A stretch of 64,000 nucleotides of DNA, taken from JAUWVG01 sp964633715 (GTDB lineage Bacteria > Acidobacteriota > Aminicenantia > Aminicenantales > Aminicenantaceae). The DNA is taken from contig CAZWHQ010000021.1 in the NCBI GenBank assembly GCA_964633715.1, forward strand, positions 6,452 through 70,451, in the 5' to 3' direction. Every line of letters begins with the position of its first letter. Position 1 is the first letter of the stretch. This document shows positions 52,483-60,335 of the stretch, piece after piece. The position numbers were made by a program, and so were the translations under genes. The notes beneath the pieces are model-generated. The model was not told where the DNA came from. It did no database searches and saw nothing but the letters and a program-made list of their open reading frames with translations.

Positions 52483-52758
52483 ATGCTGAGAATAACGGTT
52501 CAAAATAAAAATAGGGACAACCGGATTCTTCTATTGGAAGGGAAGGTGTCCAAACAATGGCTGGAGGAGCTGAAAACAGAAATTGAGGAGAGTTTAAACG
52601 AAGGGAAAAAATTGGCTCTGGACTTTTCGAAGGTGACCTATATTGATGATGAGGGAGCTAAATTGATCAATTTGCCTCATTATAAAAAAATCGAAAAAAG
52701 GAACTGTTCGTTATTTATCCGTACGATGCTCGGGCAAAAATCCAAAGGACAAAAGTAA
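52483..52758 (+). CDS. small STAS-domain protein
   Basis: 91 residues with the anti-sigma-factor-antagonist (STAS) pattern: a strand ending in LLEGKVSKQWLEEL, then LALDFSKVTYIDDEGAKLI. The usual phosphorylatable Ser of DSSG is replaced by an Asp-Asp-Glu sequence (IDDEG), so control by a serine kinase is unlikely. It lies between tusA and nadA, 9 bases after the first. Function here unknown. Confidence 0.8.
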   Translation: MLRITVQNKNRDNRILLLEGKVSKQWLEELKTEIEESLNEGKKLALDFSKVTYIDDEGAKLINLPHYKKIEKRNCSLFIRTMLGQKSKGQK

Positions 52759-52763
52759 AAATC

Positions 52764-53693
52764 ATGAAAAACATGAAAAATTCGGATATCGCAGACAGAA
52801 TCAAAGAGCTGAAGGAGAAACGTAATGCTGTACTTATTGCACATAATTATCAAATTGGCGAGGTTCAGGATGTTGCGGATTTTGTCGGCGATTCATTAGA
52901 GTTGAGCCAGAAAGCCGCTCAAATAGAGTCGGATATTATTGTCTTTTGTGGGGTTCACTTCATGGCTGAAACTGCGGCCATTCTGTCTCCTGAAAAGACT
53001 GTCCTTTTGCCGGAAATAGACGCAGGATGTCCTATGGCCGATATGATCACGGCATCCGATATGAGGGAATGGAAGAAAAGATATCCGGGACGGCAAGCAG
53101 TCTGTTATGTCAACACTACGGCCGAAGTCAAAGCCGAATGCGATATCTGTTGCACTTCTGCAAATGCAGTTGAGGTTGTCGAATCGCTGGATGGAGATGA
53201 GATTCTCTTTGCTCCTGATAAGAACTTGGCTGCTTATGTGGCCCGCAATACGAATAAAAAGATTATTCCTTGGGATGGGTACTGTTATGTCCATAACAAC
53301 ATCCAGGTCCAGGATATTGAAGAAAAGCGGCGTCTTTATCCGGATGCCGAAGTCTGGGTTCATCCCGAATGCCGCCCCGAAGTCATCGATATCGCCGACA
53401 GGATTTTTTCCACAGGGAAAATGGTGAAAGAAGCCAAAGAAACGGGTAAGAAAAAGATAATTCTGGGTACGGAAGCCGGCATGATTTACAGATTAAAAAA
53501 AGAAAATCCAACTAAAGATTTTTTTCCAGCAAAGGATTTAGCTTTTTGTTTTAATATGAAAAAAATCGATCTCAATAAGGTTTTAACGTCTTTAGAAGAC
53601 TTGAAATATAAAGTGGAGGTTCCTCCAGAAATCAGCCGAAATGCGCTGGGAAGTATAAAAAAAATGATTCAAATTAAGGGAGAAAAAAAATGA
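52764..53693 (+). CDS. nadA: quinolinate synthase
   Basis: 309 residues. Condenses iminoaspartate with dihydroxyacetone phosphate to quinolinate for NAD synthesis; it needs a 4Fe-4S cluster. The three ligand cysteines appear in DAGCPMADM, CDICCTSANA (one of these) and HPECRPEV. AHNYQ near residue 27 and the GDSLELS motif are typical. Start may be ATG 52764 or 52773. nadB and nadC are not in the window. It sits within the Fe-S block and overlaps the rubrerythrin gene by 4 bases. Confidence 0.96.
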   Translation: MKNMKNSDIADRIKELKEKRNAVLIAHNYQIGEVQDVADFVGDSLELSQKAAQIESDIIVFCGVHFMAETAAILSPEKTVLLPEIDAGCPMADMITASDMREWKKRYPGRQAVCYVNTTAEVKAECDICCTSANAVEVVESLDGDEILFAPDKNLAAYVARNTNKKIIPWDGYCYVHNNIQVQDIEEKRRLYPDAEVWVHPECRPEVIDIADRIFSTGKMVKEAKETGKKKIILGTEAGMIYRLKKENPTKDFFPAKDLAFCFNMKKIDLNKVLTSLEDLKYKVEVPPEISRNALGSIKKMIQIKGEKK

Positions 53694-54193
53694 AAGAAAA
53701 ATCAGAGAAAAACTTAAATGATGCCTTTGCCGGTGAAAGCCAGGCACATATGAAGTATATGGCCTTCGGTGACAAAGCCGAACGGGAAAATTTGCCGAAT
53801 GTGGCCCGAATTTTCCGGGCCAATTCTTTTGCGGAACAGATTCATGCTACAAATCACTTTAGAACTCTTTCTGGAATCCAGAGCACATCCGAAAACCTGC
53901 AGGCTGCTGTTGAAGGGGAAACATATGAAGTCGAAGAGATGTATCCAGCATTTATCAAGGATGCCCAGGAAGAGTTGGAACCTGCCGCCGAAAGAATGAG
54001 CATTTGGGCGAAAGCTGCCGAAGAAGTGCATGCCGGACTCTACAAAAAAGCCAAGATTGCGGTGGACAGTGGTTCGGATGTGGATCTTGAAGCCATCCAT
54101 GTCTGCCAGGTGTGTGGTTTCACAATGGAAGGGGAAGCTCCTGATATATGCCCGGTCTGTGGAACACCAAAAGACCGTTTTACACAGTTCTAA
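53690..54193 (+). CDS. rubrerythrin
   Basis: 167 residues. An N-terminal di-iron four-helix bundle has ligands in FAGESQAHMKY and FAEQIHATNH and a second pair in EEMYPAF and EVHAGLY. The C-terminal rubredoxin-like domain has CQVCG and CPVCGTPKDRF. It reduces hydrogen peroxide in anaerobes, using rubredoxin or NADH-fed electrons. It overlaps the nadA stop (4 bases), placing it in the Fe-S operon, where protection of clusters from oxidants makes sense. Confidence 0.96.
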   Translation: MKEKSEKNLNDAFAGESQAHMKYMAFGDKAERENLPNVARIFRANSFAEQIHATNHFRTLSGIQSTSENLQAAVEGETYEVEEMYPAFIKDAQEELEPAAERMSIWAKAAEEVHAGLYKKAKIAVDSGSDVDLEAIHVCQVCGFTMEGEAPDICPVCGTPKDRFTQF

Positions 54194-54196
54194 TTA

Positions 54197-54853
54197 ATGG
54201 AGAATGCCAAGGAGAGGATTCCAGAGATCGTCCGGATCTTGTACCGGGAGTATCCGGAGAGCCGTACGGCACTGAACTTTCAAACGCCGCATCAGATTCT
54301 TGTCGCTACGATTCTTTCGGCGCAGTGCACCGATGCCCGTGTCAATTTGATAACTCCGGCTCTCTTTAAAAAATACCGTTCTGCTGCGGATTTTGCTGAA
54401 GCCAATCCTCAAGAACTCCAGGATGAAATCCGTTCTACGGGTTTTTTTAGAAATAAGTCTAAGAATATCATTTTGGCCTCACGTAAAATCGTGGAAGATT
54501 TTGGTGGCCAGGTGCCGGACACTATGGAAAAACTCCTCACCTTACCGGGTGTGGCAAGGAAAACAGCCAACATTGTGCTGTCCAGCGGATACGGCCGGGC
54601 AGAAGGAATTGCTGTTGACACTCATGTCAAAAGATTGTCCCGAAGGCTGGGATTGAGTCAAAAAAATAATCCCGATAAAATCGAGTTGGATCTTTTAGAT
54701 TTGGTTCCGAAAAAGGATTGGTTGGATTTTAATTATGTATTTGTCAATCACGGCCGCAAAGTCTGTCAAGCACGGAAACCAAACTGTCCCGAATGCAAGC
54801 TAAAATCTCTCTGTCCTTCGGCTGTGGAATTTTTTCCCGATATCGATGTATAA
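54197..54853 (+). CDS. nth: endonuclease III
   Basis: 218 residues, base-excision repair glycosylase and AP lyase for oxidised pyrimidines. The helix-hairpin-helix LPGVARKTANIVLS carries the catalytic Lys and VDTHVKRLSRRLGL the catalytic Asp. The 4Fe-4S loop is C-x6-C-x2-C-x5-C in KVCQARKPNCPECKLKSLC. It starts 3 bases after rubrerythrin, continuing the theme of Fe-S proteins and oxidative damage. Confidence 0.96.
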   Translation: MENAKERIPEIVRILYREYPESRTALNFQTPHQILVATILSAQCTDARVNLITPALFKKYRSAADFAEANPQELQDEIRSTGFFRNKSKNIILASRKIVEDFGGQVPDTMEKLLTLPGVARKTANIVLSSGYGRAEGIAVDTHVKRLSRRLGLSQKNNPDKIELDLLDLVPKKDWLDFNYVFVNHGRKVCQARKPNCPECKLKSLCPSAVEFFPDIDV

Positions 54854-54871
54854 TGAGATCTGCAGGGGATT

Positions 54872-55888
54872 ATGATCAAAGAAGCCATGCTTTTCCGGAA
54901 GGAAAAGGATCTAAAAACGACGTGTTTTCTCTGCCAGCACAGATGTTTAGTTGCTCCGTCTAAATATGGGATTTGTGGAGTTCGACAAAATACCGAAGGT
55001 ACACTTTTCTCCCATGTCTATGGCGAAGTGATCGCCTCCCATGTCGACCCTATCGAGAAAAAACCCCTCTTTCATTTCCTGCCCGGATCCCTCTCCTTTT
55101 CTATCGCTACTCTTGGATGCAATTTCAGGTGTCCTTTCTGCCAGAACTGGCAGATTTCCCAAAAGACAAAAAGAGGAGAGGGCTCTTTATTTGAATCGCC
55201 TCTGTCTCCAGAGGAAGCTGTTCGTACCGCTCAACGCCATAGATGCCAGAGCATCTCTTATACATATACAGAACCCACAATTTTTTTTGAATACGCCTAC
55301 GATACATCTATGCTGGCCAAAAAAAAGGGGATAGCAAATGTTTTTGTGACAAATGGCTACATGACGCCCGAAGCTCTGGAGAAAATCCATCCCTGTCTTG
55401 ATGCCTGCAATGTGGACCTCAAGTCATTTAGAGAGGATTTTTACGCAGAGATGTGTCAAGCGCATCTTGAACCTGTTCTGGAATCCATTCGTATTATGAA
55501 GAGGCTTGGAATCTGGGTAGAGATCACCACCCTGATCCTCCCCGGACAAAATGACTCTGAGGAAGAACTGACGGATATTGCGGATTTCATTTCTGAGGTC
55601 AGCGAAGATATTCCTTGGCACATCAGCCGTTTTCATCCTGATTTTAAGTATAAAGACAGCATTCCCACTCCTGTTGAATCTCTTCGAAAAGCATATTCAA
55701 TAGGGAAAAAGGCGGGACTCCATCACATTTATATCGGAAATGTCTGGGGAGAATCTGAAAACACCACTTGCCCGCAGTGCAAGAAGGTTCTTATTCACAG
55801 GCATGGATTCGATATGCGGAATATAGAAGTGGAGGATTCAAAATGTGTTTTCTGTGGTTCTCCCATTGCCGGAGTCTTCGATTCCTAG
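54872..55888 (+). CDS. amrS: AmmeMemoRadiSam-system radical SAM enzyme
   Basis: 338 residues. The radical SAM cluster motif is CNFRCPFCQNW (CxxxCxxC); an N-terminal pair (CFLCQHRC, YGICGVR) and C-terminal CPQCKK/CVFCGSP cysteines may bind further metal. This architecture matches the radical SAM member of the AmmeMemoRadiSam system, related to pyruvate formate-lyase activase. The AMMECR1 and Memo partner genes are not nearby. Reaction unknown. The archease gene starts 5 bases after its stop. Confidence 0.9.
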   Translation: MIKEAMLFRKEKDLKTTCFLCQHRCLVAPSKYGICGVRQNTEGTLFSHVYGEVIASHVDPIEKKPLFHFLPGSLSFSIATLGCNFRCPFCQNWQISQKTKRGEGSLFESPLSPEEAVRTAQRHRCQSISYTYTEPTIFFEYAYDTSMLAKKKGIANVFVTNGYMTPEALEKIHPCLDACNVDLKSFREDFYAEMCQAHLEPVLESIRIMKRLGIWVEITTLILPGQNDSEEELTDIADFISEVSEDIPWHISRFHPDFKYKDSIPTPVESLRKAYSIGKKAGLHHIYIGNVWGESENTTCPQCKKVLIHRHGFDMRNIEVEDSKCVFCGSPIAGVFDS

Positions 55889-55893
55889 ATGTC

Positions 55894-56316
55894 ATGCGGA
55901 AATTTAAGTATCTTCAACATACGGCCGATGCGAAATTTCAGGCTTTTGGCGAAACTGTAGAAGAGGCGTTTGCCAATGCGGCTTTGGCGATGGTTTCTCT
56001 CATGTGGGATCCTGAAAAAATTGAGGGAGAAATCGGACATAAAATCTGGATTAGAGGGAATGATGAAAAACAGCTCCTCTTTAATTTCTTGGAAGACATC
56101 TTATTCCGGTTGGATTCAATGCTATTTTTTACCAAGAGGACAGAAAAAATCCGGATTGGTGAAAAAAATAATCGATTATTTCTTGAAGCCATATTGATAG
56201 GAGACATTTATTCTGAAAGGTATGAAACTTTTGGAGAGGTTAAGGCTGTCACTTATAATGAAATGGAAATAGAAAAGAACCGTATTGTTATGGTTCAGGT
56301 TGTGGTCGATATGTAG
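55894..56316 (+). CDS. archease
   Basis: 140 residues, matching archease (DUF101). Motifs: HTADAKFQAFGETVEEAFANAA at the N-terminus (His and Asp bind metal; quoted part begins at residue 8), NFLEDILFRLD, and the C-terminal Asp of VVVDM. A longer frame reaches back into the radical SAM gene, but ATG 55894 gives the canonical start. Archease helps RtcB add GMP to its active site. The rtcB gene starts 7 bases downstream, which confirms the pairing. Confidence 0.94.
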   Translation: MRKFKYLQHTADAKFQAFGETVEEAFANAALAMVSLMWDPEKIEGEIGHKIWIRGNDEKQLLFNFLEDILFRLDSMLFFTKRTEKIRIGEKNNRLFLEAILIGDIYSERYETFGEVKAVTYNEMEIEKNRIVMVQVVVDM

Positions 56317-56323
56317 GTTGAAG

Positions 56324-57745
56324 ATGGAAGCAAAAAAAATGGGGGAGTTTGTCTGGGAGATTCCCAAGCAGGGACGTATGAGAGTCCCGGCTGTGATCTA
56401 CACATCTTCAAAACTTTTAGAGAGCATAAAGAGAGACAAAACTCTTCTTCAGGCACAGAATGTCGCCTGTTTGCCCGGAATCCAGAAAAAGGCTTTTGTC
56501 ATGCCCGATGGACATCAGGGTTATGGATTTCCCATTGGAGGAGTTGCCGCGTTCGACAGAACGACAGGCGTCATTTCTCCAGGAGGTGTGGGCTACGATA
56601 TCAACTGTGGTGTAAGGCTTCTTAAAACAGAGTATTTTGAACAGGATGTCCGGTCAAAACGCAGGGAGCTTTTGGCTGAAATATTTACGGAGATTCCAGC
56701 CGGAGTGGGGAGAATAGGCCAAACACGGTTGAATAAAAACAGTTTGTTCGATGTCTGCCGGAGAGGTGCAGAATGGGCCGTGGACAATGGATATGGAACA
56801 AAAGAGGATCTTTTGAGAACCGAAGAGTATGGGCGGATGAAGAGTGCAGATCCCGAATTTCTCTCTAAAAGAGCGATAGAAAGGGGAGTTCCCCAACTGG
56901 GAACCCTGGGTTCAGGTAATCATTTCTTGGAAATTCAGAAAGTGGATAAAATTTTTAATCCGGAGGTGGGTCAAACCTTTGGCATCCACTCTAATAATCA
57001 AATCCTGGTCATGATTCACTGTGGGAGCCGTGGATTGGGGCACCAAGTGGCCTCAGATTACATAAGGCTCATGGAGGACAAATTCGGCACAAAAAATTTG
57101 CCGGACCGGGAATTGATTTATGCTCCTCTCCATTCCGATTTGGGTTTGCAGTATTACAAATCCATGAGTTCGGCTGTCAACTTCGCTTTTGTCAACAGGC
57201 AGATGATTGCCCATTGGGTACGGAATGTTTTTCGAAGAGTTTTGGGAAGTTCTGATGGGATGGATCAGGTCTATGATGTCTGCCACAATGTGGCCAAGTT
57301 TGAGAACCACAGCATCAATGGGGAGCAAAAGAGTCTGTGTGTGCACAGGAAAGGGGCTACACGGAGTTTTGGCCCCGGCAGAAAGGAGATCCCGGAAATC
57401 TACCGTTCCGCGGGGCAGCCTGTGATTATTCCGGGAAGCATGGGAACAGCCTCTTATATTCTTGTTGGAACATCTGAAGCGGAAATGTTGAGTTTTGGAT
57501 CCACCGCTCATGGGGCAGGACGGATGATGTCCAGGCATCAAGCCCTGCGCATGTTCAGGGGTGAAAAGATAAAAAAAGAGATGGAGGCTCAAGGTATTGA
57601 ACTCAAGGCCACCAGTTGGAGAGGCGTGGCTGAAGAAGCATCGGGAGCTTACAAGAATGTGGATGAAGTTGTCGATGTGTCTCATAGAGTAGGATTAGGC
57701 CGCCTTGTGGCCCGAGTGGTGCCCGTAGGTGTGATGAAGGGGTAG
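56324..57745 (+). CDS. rtcB: RNA-splicing ligase RtcB
   Basis: About 473 residues. Joins RNA 3'-phosphate or 2',3'-cyclic phosphate ends to 5'-OH ends through a GMP-histidine intermediate. Seen: the manganese ligands in GYDINCGVRLL (Asp, Cys), MIHCGSRGLGHQ and VCHNVAKFE, and the guanylated His in STAHGAGRMMSR. PDGHQGYGFPIGG is also conserved. The frame begins 39 bases upstream, inside the archease gene, but ATG 56324 is the likely start. Likely role: repair of broken tRNA or other RNA, with archease as activator. Confidence 0.96.
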   Translation: MEAKKMGEFVWEIPKQGRMRVPAVIYTSSKLLESIKRDKTLLQAQNVACLPGIQKKAFVMPDGHQGYGFPIGGVAAFDRTTGVISPGGVGYDINCGVRLLKTEYFEQDVRSKRRELLAEIFTEIPAGVGRIGQTRLNKNSLFDVCRRGAEWAVDNGYGTKEDLLRTEEYGRMKSADPEFLSKRAIERGVPQLGTLGSGNHFLEIQKVDKIFNPEVGQTFGIHSNNQILVMIHCGSRGLGHQVASDYIRLMEDKFGTKNLPDRELIYAPLHSDLGLQYYKSMSSAVNFAFVNRQMIAHWVRNVFRRVLGSSDGMDQVYDVCHNVAKFENHSINGEQKSLCVHRKGATRSFGPGRKEIPEIYRSAGQPVIIPGSMGTASYILVGTSEAEMLSFGSTAHGAGRMMSRHQALRMFRGEKIKKEMEAQGIELKATSWRGVAEEASGAYKNVDEVVDVSHRVGLGRLVARVVPVGVMKG

Positions 57746-57805
57746 AAGAAAATCTATAGTATAATATGGTAATATATATATAAATTTGGGGAGGAGGAAA
57801 GAGAA

Positions 57806-58102
57806 GTGTATGCACGAATAACAAAATTCCGTGTCAAAATTGAAAAAATAGAAACTGGCATTAGACTCTATAATGAAAGTGTTGTCCCTTCAACAAAAGC
57901 AGAGAAGGGATTTTGCCGCCTCTCTTTTTTAGTCAATCGTGAGACAGGAGAAGGAATGTCAATCTCTTTCTGGGACAGCGAAGAGGATGCAAGAGCCAAC
58001 GAAGAGAATCGCTTTTATCAAAATCAATTGGTAAAATTCTTGAATTTTCTGGAGGAGCCCACATATATACGGGAAGGATATGAAGTTATTACTGATGTCT
58101 AG
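57806..58102 (+). CDS. small ABM-superfamily (dimeric alpha-beta barrel) protein
   Basis: 98 residues resembling the antibiotic biosynthesis monooxygenase fold: the starting strand MYARITKFRVK, FCRLSFLVNRETGEGMSISFW and SEEDARANEEN are typical. Many such proteins have no known reaction. The start is GTG 57806: GGAGGA precedes it and the ATG at 57810 is out of frame. The stop region overlaps the convergent ferritin-like gene by 4 bases. Confidence 0.8.
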   Translation: MYARITKFRVKIEKIETGIRLYNESVVPSTKAEKGFCRLSFLVNRETGEGMSISFWDSEEDARANEENRFYQNQLVKFLNFLEEPTYIREGYEVITDV

Positions 58103-58587
58103 GTGACAACTTTATCACTGTCACTCTCTCCATAGTCTTCGAATTCCTGAGCCATTAGGTACTCACTCATAAGCATGGTGTAGTGGCTGTGCTCGACATG
58201 GCTCAGATATTTAAGTATTTTTTGTTGGGGTTCGCTGAATTTTTTGGCCAAACTTAAATAGAATTCCCCAGCAGCTTCCTCTGCTGTCATGGCTTGGTAC
58301 AGGATCTCTGTAAGGGAGGAGGATGGAGTGAAATTGATGGAAGGTAAAAGAGCTTCGTCTGTTTTGTCGGGGATTGTCATTTCTTCATCCTGAAAGAGAG
58401 TCATAAAAAGCTTTTTTATAGATTCTTTATGTTTTGTCTCCTCGAAGGCCAGCCACTGAAATTTTTCTTTAAGAAGAGGATTTTTTAAAGAGTCCGCTAG
58501 TTGGGAATAGATTTTATTAGCGTTTATTTCGGCACGCGTGGCCATCTCAAGAAGTTGTTTGACGGATAGCTGAGAGAATTCTGTCAT
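58099..58587 (-). CDS. ferritin-like (rubrerythrin-type) protein, paralogue of the one at 40993
   Basis: 162 residues forming a predicted four-helix bundle. Putative di-iron ligands are spread over AEINANKIY, FEETKHKES, EEAAGEFY and VEHSHYTML, in the same order as in the protein encoded at 40993-41445. A short linker of about 40 residues separates the two helix pairs, as in that protein. A role in iron handling or peroxide reduction is inferred. A family 2 structured element lies 85 bases upstream. Confidence 0.8.
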   Translation of the reverse strand: MTEFSQLSVKQLLEMATRAEINANKIYSQLADSLKNPLLKEKFQWLAFEETKHKESIKKLFMTLFQDEEMTIPDKTDEALLPSINFTPSSSLTEILYQAMTAEEAAGEFYLSLAKKFSEPQQKILKYLSHVEHSHYTMLMSEYLMAQEFEDYGESDSDKVVT

Positions 58588-58671
58588 GGTGTTCTCCTTT
58601 ATTTTCCTATTTTAGTCCGTCTTCCTCAAAAACTCAAATTTTCTGAATAATCCAGGATAAAAGAATATAGA

Positions 58672-58778
58672 GCATCCAGCTAAGTTGGACCCGTGACCCT
58701 CACGGGTGTTCAGCCTCCACCACACTGAGAAAACGGGTAGAGACAGAGACACGACGTCCATCCAACTTAACTGGATGC
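58672..58778 (-). repeat. structured intergenic element, family 2 (copy 2)
   Basis: A 107-base element closed by 18-base inverted ends (58672-58689 with 58761-58778, 17 of 18 paired). Inside, next to the left arm, is a perfect 7-pair hairpin CCCGTGA/TCACGGG (58690-58706). On the - strand it carries ATGGACGTCG (58761-58752), 8 variable bases, and TCTCTACCCG (58743-58734), the same arrangement as at 39964-39991. It lies between the divergent ferritin-like and thyX genes. Confidence 0.7.
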
Positions 58779-58798
58779 CTGAGTATGTAAGGGGATGA

Positions 58799-58827
58799 TT
58801 GACTTTTGGTGCGGCACCTTTTATTTT
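58799..58827 (+). promoter_or_regulatory. promoter with internal palindrome before thyX
   Basis: TTGACT (58799-58804) and TATTTT (58822-58827), spacer 17 bases. The spacer contains the palindrome GGTGC-G-GCACC (58808-58818), suited to a repressor site. Transcription would begin about 5 bases before ATG 58839, so the message may be leaderless; no Shine-Dalgarno sequence is present. Confidence 0.5.
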
Positions 58828-58838
58828 AGTACCCAATT

Positions 58839-60320
58839 ATGAAAGTCTATTTGGCCGGATACAATATCGACCACGAGGTCATCGAGGACCTGAAAAAATC
58901 ATCTCCCCCAAGACAGGACATCACGCCCGAAATTCTTTCTGCTGCCTATGCTCGAATTTCCAGAGATCCTCGGCCGGCAAACGAACTTCGGGCTCTAGCC
59001 CGCCAGGAAGTGAAGAAAGCCCGGGCCTCCAATAAAAATATTATTTTTAAAATGGGGCACCATTCTGTGGCTGAACACGCCGTGTTTAATTTTGACATCA
59101 TTGGTGTCAGCCGTTTGGCGATCGAAGAAATAGAAAAATTTAGACTGTGTTCCTATACAGAAAAATCACAGAGGTATATCAAGCTTTCAAAAGATATTGT
59201 CCTTCCTGAAGAAATTAAAAAATCTGGGATGAAGGATATTTTTCTAAAAACTGTCAAAGCTCAGAATGAGTTGTACCATAAACTTCATTTAAAACTCGAG
59301 CCCTTTGTTTTCCAAAAAAACAAGGAAATCGCAAAAAATCCCAAAAAACACTCCCTTCTCAAAGGATTGGCCATTGAAGATGCCCGCTACATTGTTTGCC
59401 TGGCAGCTGAGGGACAGCTGGGGCTGACGATCAATGCCAGAAATCTGGAACTTATGATTCGGAGGTTCGCTTCTTTTCAGCTTATGGAACTTAAAGAACT
59501 CAACCTTAAAATTTATGACCTGGTCAAGGATGTCGCTCCGTCTATCATTCTTTTTACAGAGGCCAATGATTTTGATGCCAGAACCTACAAAAAACTTAAA
59601 GAGAAAACCTCAGGATTGACTGCGGCTTCATCTCATGAGGAAAAGCATTCTGTTCGACTTGTCGGTTTTAGTGAAGATCCGGATAAAAAACTTGTCTCTG
59701 CTCTTCTGCACACATCGACAAACCTTCCCTATTCATTGTGTCAGAAAAAAGCCGGCCTTTTGTCTTTTGACGAAAAAAAAGAGATATTCAAAACAGCCAT
59801 GGAGAACATGGAATTTTTTGACTCTGTACTGCGCGAGTTTGAACACGTGGACCTCGTTTTTGAACTCCTTTTATCTGCCACATGTTTTGCTCAGTTTAAA
59901 CGCCACAGAATGGCAACGCTTACCGCTCAAAATTATGATCCCGGTCTTGGTGTGACTGTTCCTCCCTCGATCCAAGCCATTGGCGCGGAAAAAGAGTTTA
60001 TGGATGTCGTTGGTCAAACAGATGAAACCTTTAATTTGCTAAAGGATAAAACACCTCGGGGAGCCAATTATATTTTGACCAATGCCCACAGAAGAAGAGT
60101 TCTACTCAAAGTTAATGCCCGGGAATTCTACCACATTTCAAGACTTCGGGAGGACGCTACGGCTCAATGGGATATCCAAGAGGTCGTCAGGACAATGGGT
60201 GAGTTAGCTAAAAAAGTAATGCCTCTTACCTGCCTTATGATCGGCGGAAAAGATGCCTATCCGAAAATCTACCAAGATATTTTCGACCGTCCTCCAAAAC
60301 TAATTCCCCCTGAAGCCTAA
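58839..60320 (+). CDS. tandem ThyX-like (flavin-dependent thymidylate synthase) protein
   Basis: 493 residues, about twice the length of ThyX, with two ThyX-like halves. ThyX methylates dUMP using FAD and methylene-tetrahydrofolate and has the signature RHR-x7-S. The first half reads KFR (100-102), 7 residues, then Ser110: RHR is lost, Ser kept. The second half reads RHR (355-357), 7 residues, then Asn365: RHR kept, Ser lost. The second half also has NAREFYHISRLREDATAQ, the C-terminal ThyX motif. Either the halves combine into one active site or the protein has another function. No thyA is in the window. Confidence 0.88.
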   Translation: MKVYLAGYNIDHEVIEDLKKSSPPRQDITPEILSAAYARISRDPRPANELRALARQEVKKARASNKNIIFKMGHHSVAEHAVFNFDIIGVSRLAIEEIEKFRLCSYTEKSQRYIKLSKDIVLPEEIKKSGMKDIFLKTVKAQNELYHKLHLKLEPFVFQKNKEIAKNPKKHSLLKGLAIEDARYIVCLAAEGQLGLTINARNLELMIRRFASFQLMELKELNLKIYDLVKDVAPSIILFTEANDFDARTYKKLKEKTSGLTAASSHEEKHSVRLVGFSEDPDKKLVSALLHTSTNLPYSLCQKKAGLLSFDEKKEIFKTAMENMEFFDSVLREFEHVDLVFELLLSATCFAQFKRHRMATLTAQNYDPGLGVTVPPSIQAIGAEKEFMDVVGQTDETFNLLKDKTPRGANYILTNAHRRRVLLKVNAREFYHISRLREDATAQWDIQEVVRTMGELAKKVMPLTCLMIGGKDAYPKIYQDIFDRPPKLIPPEA

Positions 60321-60335
60321 CACGGGAAAGAGGCG

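Noticed and set aside
58640..58661. Sequence resembling one arm of the 11866-11913 hairpin (CCTGGATWATTCA) near 58648-58660
   Set aside because: Only a single arm is present and the match is short and A/T-rich, so chance is a sufficient explanation.
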